64,000 nucleotides of DNA, from NCBI GenBank assembly GCA_037783545.1, contig JBBELK010001469.1, positions 1-64,000 of the forward strand, given 5' to 3'. The position numbers were made by a program, and so were the translations under genes. Positions 1 to 11,800 of this stretch are shown one piece after another (the first letter of the stretch is position 1; each line of letters begins with the position of its first letter). The notes below the pieces were generated by a model. That model was given only the letters and a program-made list of their open reading frames with translations. It was not told the origin of the DNA and did not search any database. This stretch comes from Henricia sp. BOLD:AAB3569 (lineage: Eukaryota; Echinodermata; Asteroidea; Spinulosida; Echinasteridae).

Positions 1-1767
1 CGCAATATAGAGTGCTTGGAGCATGCAAAATTTGAAGTTCGTCGGAACATTTTTCGACCTCCAAATTTGCCGACGTTTGGACCACACTTTGACCAAAATC
101 CGTCCCAAACTGGGCCGTGTCAACGACAGTCCGATGGACTGAGCATGCGCACGAGTCAGGAGTACACCAAAGAGGTGTGTACAGACAGCCACAGGTTGCG
201 GGAGCATCCAGGAAGCTCCAACCCCTTTTTTCCTAAACTCTGAAATTTCTCTGCCATTTCCCGGCGAAAGTCTGTCAATTTTTTAGGACAAGTGCGCAAT
301 ATAGAGTGCTTGGAGGCATGCAAAATTTGAAGTTCGTCGGAACATTTTTCGACCTCCAAATTTGCCGACGTTTGGACCACACTTTGACCAAAATCCCGTC
401 CCAAACTGGGCCGTGTCAACGACAGTCCGATGGACTGAGCATGCGCACGAGTCAGGAGTACACCAAAGAGGTGTGTACAGACAGCCACAGGTTGCGGGAG
501 CATCCAGGAAGCTCCAACCCCTTTTTTCCTAAACTCTGAAATTTCTCTGCCATTTCCCGGCGAAAGTCTGTCAATTTTTTAGGACAAGTGCGCAATATAG
601 AGTGCTTGGAGCATGCAAAATTTGAAGTTCGTCGGAACATTTTTCGACCTCCAAATTTGCCGACGTTTGGACCACACTTTGACCAAAATCCCGTCCCAAA
701 CTGGGCCGTGTCAACGACAGTCCGATGGACTGAGCATGCGCACGAGTCAGGAGTACACCAAAGAGGTGTGTACAGACAGCCACAGGTTGCGGGAGCATCC
801 AGGAAGCTCCAACCCCTTTTTTCCTAAACTCTGAAATTTCTCTGCCATTTCCCGGCGAAAGTCTGTCAATTTTTAGGACAAGTGCGCAATATAGAGTGCT
901 TGGAGCATGCAACATTTGAAGTTCGTCGGAACATTTTTCGACCTCCAAATTTGCCGACGTTTGGACCACACTTTGACCAAAATCCCGTCCCAAACTGGGC
1001 CGTGTCAACGACAGTCCGATGGACTGAGCATGCGCACGAGTCAGGAGTACACCAAAGAGGTGTGTACAGACAGCCAAAGATTGCGGGAGCATCCAGGAAG
1101 CTCCAACCCCTTTTTTCCTAAACTCTGAAATTTCTCTGCCATTTCCGGCGAAAGTCTGTCAATTTTTTAGGACAAGTGCGCAATATAGAGTGCTTGGAGC
1201 ATGCAAAATTTGAAGTTCGTCGGAACATTTTTCGACCTCCAAATTTGCCGACGTTTGGACCACACTTTGACCAAAATCCCGTCCCAAACTGGGCCGTGTC
1301 AACGACAGTCCGATGGACTGAGCATGCGCACGAGTCAGGAGTACACCAAAGAGGTGTGTACAGACAGCCACAGGTTGCGGGAGCATCCAGGAAGCTCCAA
1401 CCCCTTTTTTCCTAAACTCTGAAATTTCTCTGCCATTTCCCGGCGAAAGTCTGTCAATTTTTTAGGACAAGTGCGCAATATAGAGTGCTTGGAGCATGCA
1501 AAATTTGAAGTTCGTCGGAACATTTTTCGACCTCCAAATTTGCCGACGTTTGGACCACACTTTGACCAAAATCCCGTCCCAAACTGGGCCGTGTCAACGA
1601 CAGTCCGATGGACTGAGCATGCGCACGAGTCAGGAGTACACCAAAGAGGTGTGTACAGACAGCCACAGGTTGCGGGAGCATCCAGGAAGCTCCAACCCCT
1701 TTTTTCCTAAACTCTAAATTTCTCTGCCATTTCCCGGCGAAAGTCTGTCAATTTTTTAGGACAAGTG

Positions 1768-2651
1768 CGCAATATAGAGTGCTTGGAGCATGCAAAATTT
1801 GAAGTTCGTCGGAACATTTTTCGACCTCCAAATTTGCCGACGTTTGGACCACACTTTGACCAAAATCCCGTCCCAAACTGGGCCGTGTCAACGACAGTCC
1901 GATGGACTGAGCATGCGCACGAGTCAGGAGTACACCAAAGAGGTGTGTACAGACAGCCACAGGTTGCGGGAGCATCCATGAAGCTCCAACCCCTTTTTTC
2001 CTAAACTCTGAAATTTCTCTGCCATTTCCCGGCGAAAGTCTGTCAATTTTTTAGGACAAGTGCGCAATATAGAGTGCTTGGAGCATGCAAAATTTGAAGT
2101 TCGTCGGAACATTTTTCGACCTCCAAATTTGCCGACGTTTGGACCACACTTTGACCAAAATCCCGTCCCAAACTGGGCCGTGTCAACGACAGTCCGATGG
2201 ACTGAGCATGCGCACGAGTCAGGAGTACACCAAAGAGGTGTGTACAGACAGCCACAGGTTGCGGGAGCATCCAGGAAGCTCCAACCCCTTTTTTCCTAAA
2301 CTCTGAAATTTCTCTGCCATTTCCCGGCGAAAGTCTGTCAATTTTTTAGGACAAGTGCGCAATATAGAGTGCTTGGAGCATGCAAAATTTGAAGTTCGTC
2401 GGAACATTTTTCGACCTGCAAATTTGCCGACGTTTGGACCACACTTTGACCAAAATCCCGTCCAAACTGGGCCGTGTCAACGACAGTCCGATGGACTGAG
2501 CATGCGCACGAGTCAGGAGTACACCAAAGAGGTGTGTACAGACAGCCACAGGTTGCGGGAGCATCCAGGAAGCTCCAACCCCTTTTTTCCTAAACTCTAA
2601 AATTTCTCTGCCATTTCCCGGCGAAAGTCTGTCAATTTTTTAGGACAAGTG
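1768..2651 (+). repeat. 3-monomer block, first copy of a tandem duplication
   Basis: Three monomers repeat directly as 2652-3536. Shared private markers are catccatgaagctcc in the first monomer and cgacctgcaaat in the third (offset 884 bp). This copy has lost one C in its third monomer (cgtccaaac), making it 884 bp against 885. Confidence 0.9.
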
Positions 2652-2985
2652 CGCAATATAGAGTGCTTGGAGCATGCAAAATTTGAAGTTCGTCGGAACA
2701 TTTTTCGACCTCCAAATTTGCCGACGTTTGGACCACACTTTGACCAAAATCCCGTCCCAAACTGGGCCGTGTCAACGACAGTCCGATGGACTGAGCATGC
2801 GCACGAGTCAGGAGTACACCAAAGAGGTGTGTACAGACAGCCACAGGTTGCGGGAGCATCCATGAAGCTCCAACCCCTTTTTTCCTAAACTCTGAAATTT
2901 CTCTGCCATTTCCCGGCGAAAGTCTGTCAATTTTTTAGGACAAGTGCGCAATATAGAGTGCTTGGAGCATGCAAAATTTGAAGTT

Positions 2986-3021
2986 CGTCGGAACATTTTT
3001 CGACCTCCAAATTTGCCGACG
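2986..3021. other. 6-bp inverted repeat with 24-bp spacer
   Basis: CGTCGG at 2986-2991 and CCGACG at 3016-3021 are exact reverse complements. The left arm is altered in V monomers (cgtctg) and in the cgttgg copies (for example starting 9716, 10011, 13242, 25615). The right arm loses a base in T monomers (ccgactttgg). That several spreading variants break this dyad argues against strict selection on it. Confidence 0.8.
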
Positions 3022-3073
3022 TTTGGACCACACTTTGACCAAAATCCCGTCCCAAACTGGGCCGTGTCAACGA

Positions 3074-3088
3074 CAGTCCGATGGACTG
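3074..3088. other. Perfect 6-3-6 dyad inside the monomer
   Basis: CAGTCC, three bases GAT, then GGACTG form a perfect inverted repeat at unit positions 128-142. It is the tightest palindrome in the monomer and is present in nearly all copies. Variants that break it include ccgaagggctg (monomers starting 3537, 5306, 6780), gatggattg (16193, 18258), gatgaactg (13242) and gttggactg (32381). It could fold as a small hairpin or bind a dimeric protein; either role is inference. Confidence 0.85.
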
Positions 3089-3108
3089 AGCATGCGCACG
3101 AGTCAGGA

Positions 3109-3129
3109 GTACACCAAAGAGGTGTGTAC
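3109..3129. other. 6-bp inverted repeat with 9-bp spacer
   Basis: GTACAC at 3109-3114 and GTGTAC at 3124-3129 are exact reverse complements separated by nine bases. T monomers change the left arm to GTACCC. The arms are otherwise well kept, but no more so than the rest of the monomer by eye. Confidence 0.8.
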
Positions 3130-3147
3130 AGACAGCCACAGGTTGCG

Positions 3148-3166
3148 GGAGCATCCAGGAAGCTCC
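3148..3166. other. 5-bp inverted repeat with 9-bp spacer
   Basis: GGAGC at 3148-3152 and GCTCC at 3162-3166 are reverse complements. This is the shortest of the four dyads and could be chance in a 295-bp unit. Confidence 0.65.
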
Positions 3167-3241
3167 AACCCCTTTTTTCCTAAACTCTGAAATTTCTCTG
3201 CCATTTCCCGGCGAAAGTCTGTCAATTTTTTAGGACAAGTG

Positions 3242-4419
3242 CGCAATATAGAGTGCTTGGAGCATGCAAAATTTGAAGTTCGTCGGAACATTTTTCGACC
3301 TGCAAATTTGCCGACGTTTGGACCACACTTTGACCAAAATCCCGTCCCAAACTGGGCCGTGTCAACGACAGTCCGATGGACTGAGCATGCGCACGAGTCA
3401 GGAGTACACCAAAGAGGTGTGTACAGACAGCCACAGGTTGCGGGAGCATCCAGGAAGCTCCAACCCCTTTTTTCCTAAACTCTGAAATTTCTCTGCCATT
3501 TCCCGGCGAAAGTCTGTCAATTTTTTAGGACAAGTGCGCAATATAGAGTGCTTGGAGCATGCAACATTTGAAGTTCGTCGGAACATTTTTCGACCTCCAA
3601 ATTTGCCGACGTTTGGACCACACTTTGACCAAAATCCCGTCCCAAACTGGGCCGTGTCAACGACAGTCCGAAGGGCTGAGCATGCGCACGAGTCAGGAGT
3701 ACACCAAAGAGGTGTGTACAGACAGCCACAGGTTGCGGGAGCATCCAGGAAGCTCCAACCCCTTTTTTCCTAAACTCTGAAATTTCTCTGCCATTTCCCG
3801 GCGAAAGTCTGTCATTTTTTAGGACAAGTGCGCAATATAGAGTGCTTGGAGCATGCACAATTTGAAGTTCGTCGGAACATTTTTCGACCTCCAAATTTGC
3901 CGACGTTTGGACCACACTTTGACCAAAATCCCGTCCCAAACTGGGCCGTGTCAACGACAGTCCGATGGACTGAGCATGCGCACGAGTCAGGAGTACACCA
4001 AAGAGGTGTGTACAGACAGCCACAGGTTGCGGGAGCATCCAGGAAGCTCCAACCCCTTTTTTCCTAAACTCTGAAATTTCTCTGCCATTTCCCGGCGAAA
4101 GTCTGTCAATTTTTTAGGACAAGTGCGCAATATAGAGTGCTTGGAGCATGCAAAATTTGAAGTTCGTCGGAACATTTTTCGACCTCCAAATTTGCCGACG
4201 TTTGTACCACACTTTGACCAAAATCCCGTCCCAAACTGGGCCGTGTCAACGACAGTCCGATGGACTGAGCATGCGCACGAGTCAGGAGTACACCAAAGAG
4301 GTGTGTACAGACAGCCACAGGTTGCGGAGCATCCAGGAAGCTCCAACCCCTTTTTTCCTAAACTCTGAAATTTCTCTGCCATTTCCCGGCGAAAGTCTGT
4401 CAATTTTTTAGGACAAGTG
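3242..4419 (+). repeat. 4-monomer stretch repeated six monomers downstream (first copy)
   Basis: The monomer order here is cgacctgcaaat, then gcaacattt with ccgaagggctg, then Q, then tttgtaccac. Three of the four types recur in the same order and spacing at 5010-6189, an offset of 1768-1769 bp. The Q monomer has no Q counterpart there. The last monomer has ggttgcggagc, one base short. Confidence 0.85.
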
Positions 4420-5009
4420 CGCAATATAGAGTGCTTGGAGCATGCAAAATTTGAAGTTCGTCGGAACATTTTTCGACCTCCAAATTTGCCGACGTTTGGA
4501 CCACACTTTGACCAAAATCCCGTCCCAAACTGGGCCGTGTCAACGACAGTCCGATGGACTGAGCATGCGCACGAGTCAGGAGTACACCAAAGAGGTGTGT
4601 ACAGACAGCCACAGGTTGCAGGAGCATCCACGAAGCTCCAACCCCTTTTTTCTTAAACTCTGAAATTTCTCTGCCATTTCCCGGCGAAAGTCTGTCAATT
4701 TTTTAGGACAAGTGCGCAATATAGAGTGCTTGGAGCATGCAAAATTTGGAGTTCGTCGGAACATTTTTCGACCTCCAAATTTGCCGACGTTTGGACCACA
4801 CTTTGACCAAAATCCCGTCCCAAACTGGGCCGTGTCAACGACAGTCCGATGGACTGAGCATGCGCACGAGTCAGGAGTACACCAAAGAGGTGTGTACAGA
4901 CAGCCACAGGTTGCGGGAGCATCCAGGAAGCTCCAACCCCTTTTTTCCTAAACTCTGAAATTTCTCTGCCATTTCCCGGCGAAAGTCTGTCAATTTTTTA
5001 GGACAAGTG

Positions 5010-6189
5010 CGCAATATAGAGTGCTTGGAGCATGCAAAATTTGAAGTTCGTCGGAACATTTTTCGACCTGCAAATTTGCCGACGTTTGGACCACACTTTG
5101 ACCAAAATCCCGTCCCAAACTGGGCCGTGTCAACGACAGTCCGATGGACTGAGCATGCGCACGAGTCAGGAGTACACCAAAGAGGTGTGTACAGACAGCC
5201 ACAGGTTGCGGGAGCATCCAGGAAGCTCCAACCCCTTTTTTCCTAAACTCTGAAATTTCTCTGCCATTTCCCGGCGAAAGTCCTGTCAATTTTTTAGGAC
5301 AAGTGCGCAATATAGAGTGCTTGGAGCATGCAACATTTGAAGTTCGTGGAACATTTTTCGACCTCCAAATTTGCCGACGTTTGGACCACACTTTGACCAA
5401 AATCCCGTCCCAAACTGGGCCGTGTCAACGACAGTCCGAAGGGCTGAGCATGCGCACGAGTCAGGAGTACACCAAAGAGGTGTGTACAGACAGCCACAGG
5501 TTGCGGGAGCATCCAGGAAGCTCCAACCCCTTTTTTCCTAAACTCTGAAATTTCTCTGCCATTTCCCGGCGAAAGTCTGTCAATTTTTTAGGACAAGTGC
5601 GCAATATAGAGTGCTTGGAGCATGCAAAATTTGAAGTTCGTCGGAACATTTTTCGACCTCCAAATTTGCCGACGTTTGGACCACACTTTGACCAAAATCC
5701 CGTCCCAAACTGGGCCGTGTCAACGACAGTCCGATGGACTGAGCATGCGCACGAGTCAGGAGTACACCAAAGAGGTGTGTACAGACAGCCACAGGTTGCG
5801 GGAGCATCCAGGAAGCTCCAACCCCTTTTTTCCTAAACTCTGAAATTTCTCTGCCATTTCCCGGCGAAAGTCTGTCAATTTTTTAGGACAAGTGCGCAAT
5901 ATAGAGTGCTTGGAGCATGCAAAATTTGAAGTTCGTCGGAACATTTTTCGACCTCCAAATTTGCCGACGTTTGTACCACACTTTGACCAAAATCCCGTCC
6001 CAAACTGGGCCGTGTCAACGACAGTCCGATGGACTGAGCATGCGCACGAGTCAGGAGTACACCAAAGAGGTGTGTACAGACAGCCACAGGTTGCGGAAGC
6101 ATCCAGGAAGCTCCAACCCCTTTTTTCCTAAACTCTGAAATTTCTCTGCCATTTCCCGGCGAAAGTCTGTCAATTTTTTAGGACAAGTG
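5010..6189 (+). repeat. 4-monomer stretch repeated six monomers downstream (second copy)
   Basis: Counterpart of 3242-4419. The third monomer is canonical instead of Q. The first has an extra C (gtcctgtcaat) and the second has lost a base (ttcgtggaac), so the length is nearly restored. The last has ggttgcggaagc where the first copy has ggttgcggagc. Confidence 0.85.
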
Positions 6190-8842
6190 CGCAATATAGA
6201 GTGCTTGGAGCATGCAAAATTTGAAGTTCGTCGGAACATTTTTCGACCTCCAAATTTGCCGACGTTTGGACCACACTTTGACCAAAATCCCGTCCCAAAC
6301 TGGGCCGAGTCAACGACAGTCCGATGGACTGAGCATGCGCACGAGTCAGGAGTACACCAAAGAGGTGTGTACAGACAGCCACAGGTTGCGGGAGCATCCA
6401 GGAAGCTCCAACCCCTTTTTTCCTAAACTCTGAAATTTCTCTGCCATTTCCCGGCGAAAGTATGTCAATTTTTTAGGACAAGTGCGCAATATAGAGTGCT
6501 TGGAGCATGCACAATTTGAAGTTCGTCGGAACATTTTTCGACCTCCAAATTTGCCGACGTTTGGACCACACTTTGACCAAAATCCCGTCCCAAACTGGGC
6601 CGTGTCAACGACAGTCCGATGGACTGAGCATGCGCACGAGTCAGGAGTACACCAAAGAGGTGTGTACAGACAGCCACAGGTTGCGGGAGCATCCAGGAAG
6701 CTCCAACCCCTTTTTTCCTAAACTCTGAAATTTCTCTGCCATTTCCCGGCGAAAGTCTGTCAATTTTTTAGGACAAGTGCGCAATATAGAGTGCTTGGAG
6801 CATGCAAAATTTGAAGTTCGTCGGAACATTTTTCGACCTCTAAATTTGCCGACGTTTGGACCACACTTTGACCAAAATCCCGTCCCAAACTGGGCCGTGT
6901 CAACGACAGTCCGAAGGGCTGAGCATGCGCACGAGTCAGGAGTACACCAAGGAGGTGTGTACAGACAGCCACAGGTTGCGGGAGCATCCAGGAAGCTCCA
7001 ACCCCTTTTTTCCTAAACTCTGAAATTTCTCTGCCATTTCCCGGCGAAAGTCTGTCAATTTTTTAGGACAAGTGCGCAATATAGAGTGCTTGGAGCATGC
7101 AAAATTTGAAGTTCGTCGGAACATTTTTCGACCTCCAAATTTGCCGACGTTTGGACCACACTTTGACCAAAATCCCGTCCCAAACTGGGCCGTGTCAACG
7201 ACAGTCCGATGGACTGAGCATGCGCACGAGTCAGGAGTACACCAAATAGGTGTGTACAGACAGCCACAGGTTGCGGGAGCATCCAGGAAGCTCCAACCCC
7301 TTTTTTCCTAAACTCTGAAATTTCTCTGCCATTTCCCGGCGAAAGTCTGTCAATTTTTTAGGACAAGTGCGCAATATAGAGTGCTTGGAGCATGCAAAAT
7401 TTGAAGTTCGTCGGAACATTTTTCGACCTCCAAATTTTCCGACGTTTGGACCACACTTTGACCAAAATCCCGTCCCAAACTGGGCCGTGTCAACGACGGT
7501 CCGATGGACTGAGCATGCGCACGAGTCAGGAGTACACCAAAGAGGTGTGTACAGACAGCCACAGGTTGCGGGAGCATCCAGGAAGCTCCAACCCTTTTTT
7601 CCTAAACTCTGAAATTTCTCTGCCATTTCCCGGCGAAAGTCTGTCAATTTTTTAGGACAAGTGCGCAATATAGAGTGCTTGGAGCATGCAAAATTTGAAG
7701 TTCGTCGGAACATTTTTCGACCTCAAAATTTGCCGACGTTTGGACCACACTTTGACCAAAATCCCGTCCCAAACTGGGCCGTGTCAACGACAGTCCGATG
7801 GACTGAGCATGCGCACGAGTCAGGAGTACACCAAAGAGGTGTGTACAGACAGCCACAGGTTGCGGGAGCATCCAGGAAGCTCCAACCCCTTTTTTCCTAA
7901 ACTCTGAAATTTCTCTGCCATTTCCCGGCGAAAGTCTGTCAATTTTTTAGGACAAGTGCGCAATATAGAGTGCTTGGAGCATGCACAATTTGAAGTTCGT
8001 CGGAACATTTTTCGACCTCCAAATTTGCCGACGTTTGGACCACACTTTGACCAAAATCCCGTCCCAAACTGGGCCGTGTCAACGACAGTCCGATGGACTG
8101 AGTATGCGCACGAGTCAGGAGTACACCAAAGAGGTGTGTACAGACAGCCACAGGTTGCGGGAGCATCCAGGAAGCTCCAACCCCTTTTTTCCTAAACTCT
8201 GAAATTTCTCTGCCATTTCCAGGCGAAAGTCTGTCAATTTTTTTGGACAAGTGCGCAATATAGAGTGCTTGGAGCATGCAAATTTGAAGTTCGTCGGAAC
8301 ATTTTTCGACCTCCAAATTTGCCGACGTTTGGACCACCCTTTGACCAAAATCCCGTCCCAAACTGGGCCGTGTCAACGACAGTCCGATGGACTGAGCATG
8401 CGCACGAGTCAGGAGTACACCAAAGAGGTGTGTACAGACAGCCACAGGTTGCGGGAGCATCCAGGAAGCTCCAACCCCTTTTTTCCTAAACTCTGAAATT
8501 TCTCTGCCATTTACCGGCGAAAGTCTGTCAATTTTTTAGGACAAGTGCGCAATATAGAGTGCTTGGAGCATGCAAAATTTGAAGTTCGTCGGAACATTTT
8601 TCGACCTCCAAATTTGCCGACGTTTGGACCACACTTTGACCAAAATCCCGTCCCAAACTGGGCCGTGTCAACGACAGTCCGATGGACTGAGCATGCGCAC
8701 GAGTCAGGAGTACACCAAAGAGGTGTGTACAGACAGCCACAGGTTGCGGGAGCATCCAGGAAGCTCCAACCCCTTTTTTCCTAAACTCTGAAATTTCTCT
8801 GCCATTTCCCTGCGAAAGTCTGTCAATTTTTTAGGACAAGTG

Positions 8843-11800
8843 CGCAATATAGAGTGCTTGGAGCATGCACAATTTGAAGTTCGTCGGAACATTTTTCGAC
8901 CTCCAAATTTGCCGACGTTTGGACCACACTTTGACAAAAATCCCGTCCCAAACTGGGCCGTGTCAACGACAGTCCGATGGACTGAGCATGCGCACGAGTC
9001 AGGAGTACACCAAAGAGGTGTGTACAGACAGCCACAGGTTGCGGGAGCATCCAGGAAGCTCCAACCCTTTTTTCCTAAACTCTGAAATTTCCCGGCGAAA
9101 GTCTGTCAATTTTTTAGGACAAGTGCGCAATATAGAGTGCTTGGAGCATGCAAAATTTGAAGTTCGTCGGAACATTTTTCGACCTCCAAATTTGCCGACG
9201 TTTGGACCACACTTTGACCAAAATCCCGTCCCAAACTGGGCCGTGTCAACGACAGTCCGATGGACTGAGCATGCGCACGAGTCAGAAGTACACCAAAGAG
9301 GTGTGTACAGACAGCCACAGGTTGCGGGAGCATCCAGGAAGCTCCAACCCCTTTTTTCCTAAACTCTGAAATTTCTCTGCCATTTCCCGGCGAAAGTCTG
9401 TCAATTTTTTAGGACAAGTGCGCAATATAGAGTGCTTGGAGCATGCAAAATTTGAAGTTCGTCGGAACATTTTTCGACCTCCAAATTTGCCGACGTTTGG
9501 ACCACACTTTGACCAAAATCCCGTCCCAAACTGGGCCGTGTCAACGACAGTCCGATGGACTGAGCATGCGCACGAGTCAGGAGTACACCAAAGAGGTGTG
9601 TACAGACAGCCACAGGTTGCGGGAGCATCCAGGAACCTCCAACCCCTTTTTTCCTAAACTCTGAAATTTCTCTGCCATTTCCCGGCGAAAGTCTGTCAAT
9701 TTTTTAGGACAAGTGCGCAATATAGAGTGCTTGGAGCATGCAAAATTTGAAGTTCGTTGGAACATTTTTCGACCTCCAAATTTGCCGACGTTTGGACCAC
9801 ACTTTGACCAAAATCCCGTCCCAAACTGGGCCGTGTCAACGACAGTCCGATGGACTGAGCATGCGCACGAGTCAGGAGTACACCAAAGAGGTGTGTACAG
9901 ACAGCCACAGGTTGCGGGAGCATCCAGGAAGCTCCAACCCCTTTTTTCCTAAACTCTGAAATTTCTCTGCCATTTCCCGGCGAAAGTCTGTCAATTTTTT
10001 AGGACAAGTGCGCAATATAGAGTGCTTGGAGCATGCAAAATTTGAAGTTCGTTGGAACATTTTTCGACCTCCAAATTTGCCGACGTTTGGAACACACTTT
10101 GACCAAAATCCCGTCCCAAACTGGGCCGTGTCAACGACAGTCCGATGGACTGAGCATGCGCACGAGTCAGGAGTACACCAAAGAGGTGTGTACAGACAGC
10201 CACAGGTTGCGGGAGCATCCAGGAAGCTCCAACCCCTTTTTTCCTAAACTCTGAAATTTCTCTGCCATTTCCGGCGAAAGTCTGTCAATTTTTTAGGACA
10301 AGTGCGCAATATAGAGTGCTTGGAGCATGCACAATTTGAAGTTCGTCGGAACATTTTTCGACCTCCAAATTTGCCGACGTTTGGACCACACTTTGACCAA
10401 AATCCCGTCCCAAACTGGGCCGTGTCAACGACAGTCCGATGGACTGAGCATGCGCACGAGTCAGGAGTACACCAAAGAGGTGTGTACAGACAGCCACATG
10501 TTGCGGGAGCATCAAGGAAGCTCCAAACATCTTTTTCCTAAACTCTGAAATTTCTCTGCCATTTCCCGGCGAAAGTCTGTCAATTTTTTAGGACAAGTGC
10601 GCAATATAGAGAGCTTGGAGCATGCAACATTTGAAGTTCGTCGGAACATTTTTCGACCTCCAAATTTTCCGACGTTTGGACCACACTTTGACCAAAATCC
10701 CGTCCCAAACTGGGCCGTGTCAACGACAGTCCGATGGACTGAGCATGCGCACGAGTCAGGAGTACACCAAAGAGGTGTGTACAGACAGCCACAGGTTGCG
10801 GGAGCATCCAGGAAGCTCCAACCCCTTTTTTCCTAAACTCTGAAATTTCTCTGCCATTTCCCGGCGAAAGTCTGTCAATTTTTTAGGACAAGTGCGCAAT
10901 ATAGAGTGCTTGGAGCATGCAAAATTTGAAGTTCGTCGGAACATTTTTCGACCTCCAAATTTGCCGACGTTTGGACCACACTTTGACCAAAATCCCGTCC
11001 CAAACTGGGCCGTGTCAACGACAGTCCGATGGACTGAGCATGCGCACGAGTCAGGAGTACACCAAAGAGGTGTGTACAGACAGCCACAGGTTGCGGGAGC
11101 ATCCAGGAAGCTCCAACCCCTTTTTTCCTAAACTCTGAAATTTCTCTGCCATTTCCCGGCGAAAGTCTGTCAATTTTTTAGGACAAGTGCGCAATATAGA
11201 GTGCTTGGAGCATGCAAAATTTGAAGTTCGTCGGAACATTTTTCGACCTCCAAATTTGCCGACGTTTGGACCACACTTTGACCAAAATCCCGTCCCAAAC
11301 TCGGCCGTGTCAACGACAGTCCGATGGACTGAGCATGCGCACGAGTCAGGAGTACACCAAAGAGGTGTGTACAGACAGCCACAGGTTGCGGGAGCATCCA
11401 GGAAGCTCCAACCCCTTTTTTCCTAAACTCTGAAATTTCTCTGCCATTTCCCGGCGAAAGTCTGTCAATTTTTTAGGACAAGTGCGCAATATAGAGTGCT
11501 TGGAGCATGCAAAATTTGAAGTTCGTCTGAACATTTTTCGACCTCCAAATTTGCCGACGTTTGGACCACACTTTGACCAAAATCCCGTCCCAAACTGGGC
11601 CGTGTCAACGACAGTCCGATGGACTGAGCATGCGCACGAGTCAGGAGTACACCAAAGAGGTGTGTACAGACAGCCACATGTTGCGGGAGCATCCAGGAAG
11701 CTCCAACCCCTTTTTTCCTAAACTCTGAAATTTCTCTGCCATTTCCCGGCGAAAGTCTGTCAATTTTTTAGGACAAGTGCGCAATATAGAGAGCTTGGAG

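Larger units (their letters stand above)
2947..3241 (+). repeat. Canonical 295-bp monomer (reference unit)
   Basis: This copy matches the majority base at every position I checked and serves as the reference unit. It has 76 C and 68 G in 295 bases (48.8% G+C) and 15 CpGs. T tracts lie at unit positions 50-54, 227-232 and 280-285. The octamer GAGCATGC occurs twice, at unit positions 19-26 and 142-149. Four short dyads are listed separately. The phase of the unit is arbitrary: I start it at cgcaat because that is where the window begins. I see no tRNA, 5S rRNA or snRNA gene, no Pol III A/B-box pair and no TATA box in it. Confidence 0.95.
2652..3536 (+). repeat. 3-monomer block, second copy
   Basis: Second copy of the preceding block, directly adjacent. 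It keeps catccatgaag in its first and cgacctgcaaat in its third monomer. It lacks the one-base loss of the first copy, so that loss came later or was corrected. Confidence 0.9.
1..8842 (+). repeat. Zone 1: 30 mixed monomers without P or E subtypes
   Basis: Thirty monomers lie here. Local markers are cgacctgcaaat (monomers starting 2358, 3242, 5010), ccgaagggctg (3537, 5306, 6780), tttgtaccac (4126, 5895) and Q (3831, 6485, 7959, with 8843 opening the next zone). Single-base length changes are common: units starting 1, 591, 885, 1474, 2358, 3537, 4126, 5306, 7370 and 8254 are 294 bp and those at 295 and 5010 are 296 bp. The P, E, V and S markers that define zone 2 are absent. This looks like a less recently homogenised stretch. 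Confidence 0.85.

Noticed and set aside
591-1092. Overlapping open frames of about 60-90 codons in every monomer, and up to 214 codons across monomers, as protein genes
   Set aside because: They recur only because the DNA repeats. The monomer has 12 stop codons in six frames, where about 28 would be expected by chance, so long frames are easy. Because 295 is not a multiple of 3, reading shifts each unit. Spreading variants put stops inside (aaattagccg, caaataggtg, gagttaggag), and long frames arise only where a base is lost or a stop mutates. No domain is recognisable.
2947-3241. Tandem 5S rRNA, tRNA or snRNA gene cluster
   Set aside because: I see no A-box/B-box pair, no 5S internal control region and no recognisable RNA gene. 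The nearest B-box-like string (agttcgtcgga) lacks the required A.
3832-4125. Q (gcacaattt) as a zone-specific marker
   Set aside because: Q occurs in zones 1, 2, 3 and 4 on different backgrounds, so it is either old or recurrent. It is useful only in combination with other markers.
8236-8246. tttttttgg in zone 1 as evidence that zone 1 and zone 5 share a recent common block
   Set aside because: The neighbouring markers differ completely, so a one-base change in a T tract probably arose independently.
9754-9770. CENP-B box (nTTCGnnnnAnnCGGGn) at ttcgttggaac
   Set aside because: The TTCG and the A match, but the CGGG half is replaced by attt. Only five of nine core bases agree, and most monomers have ttcgtcggaac.
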